NCBI RefSeq assembly: GCF_014673495.1
Contig: NZ_CP051006.1
Span: 1,798,001-1,862,000 of the forward strand
Source: Streptomyces griseofuscus
GTDB lineage: Bacteria; Actinomycetota; Actinomycetes; Streptomycetales; Streptomycetaceae
DNA: 64,000 nt
Direction of reading: 5' to 3'
The translations under genes were made by a program, and so were the position numbers. The notes below the pieces were generated by a model that ran no database searches, was not told the DNA's origin, and saw nothing but the letters and a program-made list of their open reading frames with translations. This document shows, piece by piece, positions 1 to 7,189 of the stretch (position 1 is the first letter of the stretch; every line of letters begins with the position of its first letter).

Positions 1-858
1 CCGCTCCACGTCCCTGAGCATACGGAGCTGCACCTCCAGGTCGCCCGTCCCGTGGTGCCCGAGACCGGACACGTCCCGGGTGAAGCCCGGAACCAGGTCG
101 ACGTCCTTCGGGTCGACCTTCAGGTACACCAGCAGCTTGCTGCGCTGCGGCGGGCACAGGCAGGCGAAGTTCCGCAGCCGCTGATAGGCCCGGTAGGTCT
201 TGCGCTCCACGCGGTTCACGCCGTCTCCGAGCCCGAGCAGGGCCTCATCGACCGCGCCAGCCAGCTCCACCATCGACGCGCCCTGCACGTCGGCCGCTGC
301 CTGGGCAACAGCCCGGTGCCGTACCCGGCGGCCCGCCTGCATGCCACCGCTCACGGAGGCCACGGTCTCAAGCCCGAGCAAGTCGCTGCCGAAGAGTCGG
401 TAGCGGACCAGGTCGATCGAACGCCGGTGCTCGCGCACGGCGTGGACGTCGTAGCGGGTGAAGTCGCCGGCGATACAGATCAGCCGGGGGCTGCTCCACA
501 GGACCTGGGACGCGGCCGTCACCCCGAGCCGGTCGCGGACCAGGTGCTCGAACTCGGCACGGTGGTCCATCAGCCACGCCAGGTAGAACAGGCCCTGGTT
601 GATCACGCCGGCATCCGTGCCGCGCTTGTACTCGACGATGACCGGTGATCCGTTTTCGTCCAGCCCGAGCGAGTCGATCCGGCCCCCGTGCACCGGCCCG
701 GTGCCGTACTCGCTCGCCAGGAACCGGACGCCCAGCAGCGTCTCCATGTGCGCCTCGACCAGACCCTGCACATCGGCCTCGATCTCAGCAAGACGCGGCA
801 TGACCTCGGTCATGCCGCTGTTCGTCGTGTCCGTGCGGAACAGCTTCAGGCCCGACAC
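1..858 (-). CDS. PD-(D/E)XK nuclease with DUF5655 C-terminus, copy 1 (3' end cut by window edge)
   Basis: The frame is open from a GTG at 858 to base 1 (286 codons), so only about 12 C-terminal residues are missing compared with the copy at 11369-12259. The start is set by a GGAGGGG ribosome site just upstream. A nuclease-like core reads RIDSLGLD followed by VIVEYKRG, fitting the D...ExK pattern of PD-(D/E)XK enzymes. The C-terminal part (KLLVYLKVDP, GLGHHGTGDLEV) matches DUF5655. Family knowledge suggests a DNA nuclease; the substrate is unknown. It differs from copy 2 by a two-codon insertion near the N-terminus and scattered substitutions, and stays open, so both copies look functional. 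Confidence 0.75.
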   Translation of the reverse strand, partial: MSGLKLFRTDTTNSGMTEVMPRLAEIEADVQGLVEAHMETLLGVRFLASEYGTGPVHGGRIDSLGLDENGSPVIVEYKRGTDAGVINQGLFYLAWLMDHRAEFEHLVRDRLGVTAASQVLWSSPRLICIAGDFTRYDVHAVREHRRSIDLVRYRLFGSDLLGLETVASVSGGMQAGRRVRHRAVAQAAADVQGASMVELAGAVDEALLGLGDGVNRVERKTYRAYQRLRNFACLCPPQRSKLLVYLKVDPKDVDLVPGFTRDVSGLGHHGTGDLEVQLRMLRDVER

Positions 859-951
859 CTTCCCCTCCTCGGCTCGGAGATCACCAACGCCGACGGGGTG
901 CGGGATTGTTTCCGTGAGAGGCTTCGGGGGCGTGAAGATGGTGTGAGACCC
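1..951. repeat. Long direct repeat, left copy (pairs with 11408-12352)
   Basis: The nuclease coding region plus about 90 bases of its leader recurs at 11408-12352 in the same orientation. The two are closely similar throughout, with a 6-base indel in the coding part. The shared leader (for example the ggattgtttccgt stretch near 903 and 12303) shows that promoter and gene were copied together. The repeats enclose the XRE and pPIWI_RE genes and could recombine to delete or amplify them. Confidence 0.85.
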
Positions 952-1067
952 ACTGACGGTCTGATCGGGGAGCGCTCGCATCCCCCGGTCGCCGGGAAAC
1001 CGAGATTCCCCCATGCGTCCCCCGCGACCTGGGGGACAGCAGCGGGAAGCTTCGTTTACGCAGGTCA

Positions 1068-1110
1068 GCCCCCGTAGCTCAGCGGATAGAGCAGGCGCCT
1101 TCTAAGCGCT
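1068..1110 (+). pseudogene. 5' half of a tRNA-Arg(TCT) gene
   Basis: The bases read as a tRNA 5' half: a 7-nt acceptor strand GCCCCCG, the D arm GCTC...GAGC, and a well-paired anticodon arm with loop CTTCTAA (anticodon TCT, arginine). After the anticodon stem the sequence (cactccatactccgg) has no variable loop, T arm (GGTTCGAATCC type) or matching CGGGGGC acceptor strand. This is a truncated gene, as left when an element recombines in a tRNA attachment site and the 3' half is lost or moved. I did not find the 3' half elsewhere in the window. Confidence 0.75.
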
Positions 1111-1234
1111 CACTCCATACTCCGGAACGCCAGCACGGGGCCCCTGTGGACCAAGTACGGCGACTGGGCTTCGGGCACTCCCCCGCACTCGCTTGACTCA
1201 CCCCAGGCTGATAGCCACTCGGCGCATAGTTGCC

Positions 1235-2500
1235 ATGAAGTCTTCACTGGGGTTCCCTACGGGTATGCCGAGGCGTCTGCTGGCCGTTGAGCACACCAAG
1301 ATCCGGGCGCTGCGCGAGCAGGCTGGGCTTACTCCGCAGGAGCTTGCTGACCGTGTGGGGGTCACGTACCGCGTGGTCGTGTACTGGGAGGAGGGCAGGT
1401 ATGTACCTGAAGCCAGGAACGTGCATCGGCTCGCAGATGCTCTGGGCTGCACCACCGCCGAACTCACGGGAACGCCAAGCGGGTCCGAGACACTAATTGA
1501 CCTCCGGTATGCCGCTGGCCTCACCGCAGAAGAGGTCGCCACTCGTCTTCGCGCGACTGCCGTCGGCCGTGATCTGTTCGTGGACGCGCACAAAGTCCGC
1601 AGCCTGGAGCGGGGCCGTCAGGTGTCTGGATGGAACTGGAGGAAGCCGGGACACACGGGCCGACTCGTGCAGCAACTGGCAGCCGTGTACAAGGTGCCGG
1701 TCCGGATGGTGATGGACGCCTGGATGCGCACGCGGCCGACAGATGAGCCCCCGCGTCTGCCCGAGCGGGAGCGGCACGGTCCGCCGGCGTCAGCGGTCGA
1801 GGGCTGGGAGGGGCTGAATGAACGGCAGCAGGTCTATCTGGGAGAAATCCTGCGCGATGACCAGATGACTGAAACTGAGATGTGGATGCGCCGGCAGAAC
1901 CAGGTCAGGGTTCCGCCGGCCAAGCAGTGGCGGAAGTTGCCGTTCGCTCTCGACGCCCCCACCGAAGTAGTCGGCCACACGCGCCTTCAGCAGCGCCTGC
2001 GGAGCGCTGGCGTCCACGATCAAGGGGCCGGGGCCACCCTCCACTCCCTGGAGCGGCTGGGGCTGATCAAAGTGACCAAGGACCGCGTAGAGGTTCCCGG
2101 AGTCGGCGAGGTAGACCGGACCCTCGTTGAGATTACGCGCCGCGGCCGTGCCTGCGCCCGCGCCGGGCTGGGAGAACCTGCCGAGTCGCCGCCTCCCGCG
2201 CATCTGCTGTCTGAATGGCTGTGGGGCGTTCTGCTGCGTGTCGCCGCGGCCGGCCCGGAGGGTCTCCACGAGAGCGAGCTGACCGGTAAGTCCCTGTTCT
2301 ACTTGGCTGTCGGCTATCGACCGAAGCGCCAGGCACATCCCAGCAGAGGCTTCATCGAACTACGTCCCCGGATGGCACCGGGCGATACGCACGTCCTCGA
2401 ATACCGGTGGCACACCACCGCTCTCGGGCAGCAACACATCGCCTCCTACCTGCACGTCTACACGGAAATGTACCCAGCTGCGGCGTCTCCAGCGCAATGA
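1235..2500 (+). CDS. XRE-family transcriptional regulator with tandem HTH domains
   Basis: About 421 aa from ATG 1235; a TTG at 1193 and an ATG at 1265 are alternative in-frame starts, and none has a strong ribosome site. An HTH_3 domain reads IRALREQAGLTPQELADRVG followed by YWEEGRYVPE. A second, degenerate HTH unit follows (YAAGLTAEEVATRLRA). The C-terminal half carries a predicted winged-helix-like segment (LQQRLRSAGV, TLHSLERLGLIKVTKD) and is otherwise unassigned. The gene lies 65 bases upstream of the REase-helicase-PIWI operon in the same direction, so it is the likely regulator of that operon. That role is inferred from position. Confidence 0.7.
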   Translation: MKSSLGFPTGMPRRLLAVEHTKIRALREQAGLTPQELADRVGVTYRVVVYWEEGRYVPEARNVHRLADALGCTTAELTGTPSGSETLIDLRYAAGLTAEEVATRLRATAVGRDLFVDAHKVRSLERGRQVSGWNWRKPGHTGRLVQQLAAVYKVPVRMVMDAWMRTRPTDEPPRLPERERHGPPASAVEGWEGLNERQQVYLGEILRDDQMTETEMWMRRQNQVRVPPAKQWRKLPFALDAPTEVVGHTRLQQRLRSAGVHDQGAGATLHSLERLGLIKVTKDRVEVPGVGEVDRTLVEITRRGRACARAGLGEPAESPPPAHLLSEWLWGVLLRVAAAGPEGLHESELTGKSLFYLAVGYRPKRQAHPSRGFIELRPRMAPGDTHVLEYRWHTTALGQQHIASYLHVYTEMYPAAASPAQ

Positions 2501-2565
2501 TCATTTAGATCGGTCCGAGGTCATTCCGGAGGCATTGTCAGACCCATGCCCTACCGTCGTCTCCC

Positions 2566-3837
2566 GTGACGACCCATGTCGACGATGATGGCTTGACGTT
2601 CTCGCATTTCGAGGCGTTCCGCCTGATCAACTTCACCTTCATCAAAGCCTGTCAGACGATCACCGCACCGGACCTGAGCCCGAGGGACCGGGCCGAAAAG
2701 CTGATGCGGTATCACGGGGACTTGCTCGCCGCGTACGGCCCCGGAGTGCCACTGTCGTTCGGCGAGTTCCGCCGAAGGCTGCGCGGTCCCGTTGACGGCC
2801 TGCTCCCGCCGTGGCTGGACCGGTCCGGCTTCGGCGATCTCGACTTTCCGGTTGTCGACGCCGAGGGCTGCGTCACCGGAAACGCCTTCGATCTGCAGTG
2901 GGAGACCTCCCAGCTGCACCGGATTTTGAAGCGGCTTCGGCGGATCGGCCGGATGCGGTTCACCGAGGAGCAGCTTCAGGACGAGATCGACCAGGATCAG
3001 ATGTACGAGATCCTCAAAGGCCGCGGTGACGCCCAGTACGTCAAGGACCGCACCACGCTGGTGGAATGCCCGGCCGGCACAGCCGCGGAGCTGAACAAGC
3101 GCGGCCTGCCCCTCAACGCCATCGGCTTCTACGAGCCGATCCCCTACCACGCCGTCTACCGCACATGGTGGTTCCCCTGCACGGTGTGCAAGTGGCCCAT
3201 GAAGATCAGCAAGCGGATGAGCGCGGGCCGCGAGTACTACCGCGTCGCCTGCCTCTACGGCCGTCACGCCGATACCGGCGCCAGCTTCATGTTCCGCCCC
3301 ACGTCCGGAGACGCGCCGCAGCTGCACCCGGACAGCCCGGACACCCCGACTCCGCACGAGGCAGCGCTCGCGCTCGGCACCACCGGTGCCGTGCCTGAGG
3401 CGAAGCCGGTTGAGGGGCATCTGGCCCTCAAACGAGGCGTGTGGCGCTACACCTGCGTGCCCGGCCTGCACGAGCTGCGTCTGCACACCGTTCTGCGGGA
3501 GCGGCTGGCCACCGCGCTGGCAGATGTAGACGAGGCCGTCAGGCTCTGGCCGATGAGCGATGCCTACGACCATCGCATCGAGGTCAAGGGCCCTGACGGG
3601 AGCACGCACGTCTTCACCGTGGATGTGAAGGACTACACCCACGGCCGTGTCCTGGCCGAGAGCCTGCACCGCAACGAGGGCGACAAGGGCGGCGCCGAAT
3701 GGCTCGTCGTTCCCGACCACCGGGCCGACCAGATCCCCCTGCTGACCGTGACCTGCCACAAGTACGGAATGAAAGCCGCGACCATGACCGACTTCGCCAA
3801 GATGGTCTGCCAGAGCGCCGGGGTGGTGTGGGCATGA
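2566..3837 (+). CDS. REase-fold endonuclease of the pPIWI_RE three-gene island
   Basis: 423 aa from GTG 2566, the only plausible in-frame start; its ribosome site is weak. The N-terminal ~180 residues are island-specific and alpha-helical. The middle has a zinc-ribbon-like cysteine set (CTVC at about 205, then VACLYG). The C-terminal domain has IEVKG, then FTVDVKDY at about residue 350, fitting the D...DxK core of restriction-endonuclease-fold nucleases. The stop overlaps the helicase start (ATGA), so the two are translationally coupled. Burroughs, Iyer and Aravind (2013) described islands in which a pPIWI_RE protein travels with a DinG-type helicase and an REase-fold nuclease, exactly this order of partners. 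Membership is inferred mainly from the neighbours. Confidence 0.72.
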   Translation: MTTHVDDDGLTFSHFEAFRLINFTFIKACQTITAPDLSPRDRAEKLMRYHGDLLAAYGPGVPLSFGEFRRRLRGPVDGLLPPWLDRSGFGDLDFPVVDAEGCVTGNAFDLQWETSQLHRILKRLRRIGRMRFTEEQLQDEIDQDQMYEILKGRGDAQYVKDRTTLVECPAGTAAELNKRGLPLNAIGFYEPIPYHAVYRTWWFPCTVCKWPMKISKRMSAGREYYRVACLYGRHADTGASFMFRPTSGDAPQLHPDSPDTPTPHEAALALGTTGAVPEAKPVEGHLALKRGVWRYTCVPGLHELRLHTVLRERLATALADVDEAVRLWPMSDAYDHRIEVKGPDGSTHVFTVDVKDYTHGRVLAESLHRNEGDKGGAEWLVVPDHRADQIPLLTVTCHKYGMKAATMTDFAKMVCQSAGVVWA

Positions 3838-6800
3838 GCCAGATGACTGTCAGGGACGCCTTCGTCCGCGCCGCGCTTGCCCTGGCCGCCCACTACTTCC
3901 CGCAGCAGGACGATGACGGCAAGCCGCTGGCCTCCTTCCGCGACGCGGCGTTCTTCGCCAGCTGCAAACCGCAGGCATGGGAAAGATGGAAGGAGCTGGG
4001 CAGTGAGGAACGACTGCTCGTGGCCGAGGTGATGAAGCTCAGCAACCCCGACCTCGCCGACGAGAAGCGGTTCGCCTCCGCCGCGCGGATCCTCCTGGGC
4101 GCCATGGACACCGCCGACGAAGAGGACGAGCAGACCACCCTCCAGCTGTTCACCCTGGCCGGAGATCCTCTCACCGCCACCGCTGCCTACCCCCTGCTGG
4201 GAGGGGACTACCTCGGCTACACCAAGAGCCTTCTCGCGCCCTACCGGCGGCCGAGCAGCCGGCGCAAGCCCCACGAGTTCGCAGCGCCGGGCCAGACGTA
4301 CGAGACGAGTGAACGCACCGAGGGAAACGAGATCGTCCACGGGCGCGTGACCATCCCCCGCTTTCCCGCTTTCACCCAGCCCCTCGGCCACGACACGCTT
4401 CCCGCCCTCGCCACCCAGCCCAACGTCGGCACGGTCCCGGTCTACGTCCAAGATCTCAAGGACATCGCGCAGCTCCTGGACACCCAGTACGAGGACACAG
4501 AGGCTGGCCCCTGGTTGCACAAGGTGCTGACGGGCCTGCTCGACCGGGTCAAGGCCCGCGACACCGACACCGTCAACGTGCTGGACCTCCTGGCCGGCAG
4601 CACCCAGATCTTCCACGCGCCCACCGGAACCGGTAAGTCCGTGCTGGTCCGTCTCCTGGGCTCGTGGGCCGCGCTCAACGGCTACCGCATCACCCTCCTC
4701 GTCCCTGATGTGAAGGCCACGCTCGCCGCCGTCTGGGACATCAGCCGCGACCTCGAGATCCTGCACGAGGCGGGCAAGACCGAGCACCTGGCGACGTGCG
4801 CTCCGCTGATGTCGCCGTCTTCACGGCACGAGCGGGCCCTCAAGCACGCGTCCCTAGTCAAGGAGGACCCCGACGCCCCCGGGGAATGGGGCAAGCGAGG
4901 CCGCCGTGACGTCGACCACCTTGCCTATGGATGCGCACAGCAGCACTGGCTCGACTCCGCCGGCATCTACCGCCCCGGCAAGGAGAACTGCCTGAGCCTG
5001 CGTGGCGGCGGAGAGATGCTGGCCTGCCCCTGGATCCCGACCTGCGGCAAGTTCACCCCCGCTTACCAGGCCGCTGACGCCACGGTGATCGTCACCAACC
5101 ACCACAACTTCATCCAGGGCACCATGCGGGTGGGCATCCAGATCGACGGCCGCCCGGTCCGGTCCGTCACCGTCCGCGAGTTCGTGCTCCGCGCCAGCGA
5201 TTTCGTCATCATCGACGAGATCGACGCCTTCCAGGCCGTCGCCGTCGACCGCTGCGCCACCACCGTCGATCTGCACTCCCGACGCCCGTGGACCGCAGAA
5301 CCGCAGGTCCTGGACACCGCGGCCAAGCACCTTCCTCTGCGCTTCGAGGACCAACTCATCGAACCGGTCAGCCACGTCCGGCTCATGGCCGAGTCCCTGC
5401 TGACCGGACTGTGCACCAAGGCATTCCGCCTCAACCACCACGACGACGCCCGAGTCCCGCGGCTGAGGCACGAATACGACTACGAGGGCTGGCGCCTGCC
5501 ACGCTCCAAGGACCGCGAGCTCATCAGCCTCCTGTTCCCCGAATACCAGGTCAACGACGGCCAGCCGCTTCCCGCCGAGGCCATCCACCGGCTCAACGCC
5601 CTCGTACCGGCACCCGACCTCGGCGAAGACGACGAGACGGCTCCTACACCCATGATCTTGGACCCCGAGTGGGAACTAGTGAGCAGCGTCCTCGGGGCCG
5701 TCGTGTCGCCGCGCGGCATCAACCAGCGCGACGCGCTCAAACTCAGGCTCCACGAGGCCCTCGCCCCGATGATCAGCGACGGCCGCACACGCAACCGGGC
5801 CATCGACCACCTCCTCATCCGCACGCTGATGAGCGAACTGGACGTGTCGCTCGCCGTTCTGCGCGACACCGCCCAGTCCCTGCGTCACTCCGGGCTGCTC
5901 AGCGCCAACCGCATCATCGACTCGATGCGCTCCGGCGGCATCGCCGACGTACTTCCGCACGGAACAATCGGCAGGCCGATCAGCGGCTACCGGGTCACCG
6001 GCATGAAGAACCCGGAGAAGGACGCCAAGCTCTCCACGCAGCACATGGCCGGCGACCCGCACACCTACGTGTCGGAACTCGGCGGACTCGTCTCACTGAT
6101 CACCGCCGGCGTAGAGCGGCCCATCTTCGGGCTCTCCGCCACGGCCTACTTCCCCCAGGCGGTCAAGGAACACGTCCACGCCCCCGTGATGTGGTGGATG
6201 ACCGACGCCCAGGAAGAGTCCATCCTGGTCGAGTCCTCGGCCGTCACCTACGGCAACGGCCACCGAAAGGCCGGAGAACGCATCCCGATCGCCGGCCAGT
6301 TCCCCTCCGACAAGCCCGAAGCCCTGCGTGAAATCGGTGAACGCCTGTACGAGACAAAGCTGTCGAGGAAACTCACGCGCCTGGCCAAATCGGAATCGAC
6401 CCGCACCCGCGCCCGCGTGATCCTCACCGCCAACAGCTACGAACAGTGCGGCCACATCGCCACCGGCATCGCCAAGGCGAAAGGGCTCTCCCACCGCGTG
6501 TGCGTCCTCGTCCGGGAAGAAGACCGCCTCAGCAACGTCCGCTACCTCCCCGACCCGTCACTGGTCCGCCGCATCACCGTCGAAGAGGTCGAGGAATTCC
6601 CCCAATTCGGCGACATCCTGATCGCCCCACTGGCTAACATCGCCAGAGGACTCAACATCGTCGTCAATCTCCGCTCAGCCATCCACTCCATCTACCTGTG
6701 CGTGAGGCCCCCGCTGATCATCGACGACCCCACCTGGATGTACGGCAGTGTCAACGCCGCAGGCATCAACTCGTTGCCCGCATCCGGTGCGTCGGATCCC

Positions 6801-7157
6801 GTCCAGGCTCTGCAGACGGCTCGCACCGCAGCACGCGACCACTTGGCCACCATTCTGCGTTCCTCCCCGCAGCTGTCGACCATGGACCTCGTCCTCCAGG
6901 AACAGATGGTCGCCGGAATGCTGGTGTCCCTCATCCAGCTCGCCGGCCGAGCACGACGCGGCGGTACCAACATGGAACTGCACTTCGTGGACTACGCCTT
7001 CCACGACGAGACGTGGAGCTCCGACCTGGCCAGCATCATCGAACGCATGGCCGGCCGGTGGCTGCCGGAGGAACGCCGGCAGATGGCCGAACTGTACGGC
7101 GAAGCGGTCAACGCCTTCCTGGCCTACGCAGGCGTCGACCTCGCCCTCTCCGCATAG
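3834..7157 (+). CDS. DinG/XPD-like superfamily 2 helicase of the pPIWI_RE island
   Basis: 1107 aa from ATG 3834, which overlaps the REase stop. A Walker A motif (HAPTGTGKS) lies near residue 264 and a DEAH-type box (VIIDEID) near 461. Between them are four cysteines (YGC, ENC, LAC, PTC at about 367-403), the position of the 4Fe-4S cluster in XPD/DinG helicases. The VTNHHNF segment resembles the conserved NHH/L region of that family. A motif VI equivalent (LAGRARRGG) is near 1037. The N-terminal ~230 residues are an island-specific domain. The predicted role is ATP-driven DNA or RNA:DNA unwinding for the PIWI partner. The PIWI gene follows after 32 bases. Confidence 0.8.
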   Translation: MSQMTVRDAFVRAALALAAHYFPQQDDDGKPLASFRDAAFFASCKPQAWERWKELGSEERLLVAEVMKLSNPDLADEKRFASAARILLGAMDTADEEDEQTTLQLFTLAGDPLTATAAYPLLGGDYLGYTKSLLAPYRRPSSRRKPHEFAAPGQTYETSERTEGNEIVHGRVTIPRFPAFTQPLGHDTLPALATQPNVGTVPVYVQDLKDIAQLLDTQYEDTEAGPWLHKVLTGLLDRVKARDTDTVNVLDLLAGSTQIFHAPTGTGKSVLVRLLGSWAALNGYRITLLVPDVKATLAAVWDISRDLEILHEAGKTEHLATCAPLMSPSSRHERALKHASLVKEDPDAPGEWGKRGRRDVDHLAYGCAQQHWLDSAGIYRPGKENCLSLRGGGEMLACPWIPTCGKFTPAYQAADATVIVTNHHNFIQGTMRVGIQIDGRPVRSVTVREFVLRASDFVIIDEIDAFQAVAVDRCATTVDLHSRRPWTAEPQVLDTAAKHLPLRFEDQLIEPVSHVRLMAESLLTGLCTKAFRLNHHDDARVPRLRHEYDYEGWRLPRSKDRELISLLFPEYQVNDGQPLPAEAIHRLNALVPAPDLGEDDETAPTPMILDPEWELVSSVLGAVVSPRGINQRDALKLRLHEALAPMISDGRTRNRAIDHLLIRTLMSELDVSLAVLRDTAQSLRHSGLLSANRIIDSMRSGGIADVLPHGTIGRPISGYRVTGMKNPEKDAKLSTQHMAGDPHTYVSELGGLVSLITAGVERPIFGLSATAYFPQAVKEHVHAPVMWWMTDAQEESILVESSAVTYGNGHRKAGERIPIAGQFPSDKPEALREIGERLYETKLSRKLTRLAKSESTRTRARVILTANSYEQCGHIATGIAKAKGLSHRVCVLVREEDRLSNVRYLPDPSLVRRITVEEVEEFPQFGDILIAPLANIARGLNIVVNLRSAIHSIYLCVRPPLIIDDPTWMYGSVNAAGINSLPASGASDPVQALQTARTAARDHLATILRSSPQLSTMDLVLQEQMVAGMLVSLIQLAGRARRGGTNMELHFVDYAFHDETWSSDLASIIERMAGRWLPEERRQMAELYGEAVNAFLAYAGVDLALSA

Positions 7158-7189
7158 CCCAGCGCTTCTTCCCGAAAGAGATCACAGCA

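Noticed and set aside
52..648. Plus-strand open frame of 198 codons at the left edge
   Set aside because: It is antisense to the nuclease gene, whose minus-strand frame shows conserved motifs and is repeated at 11369-12259.
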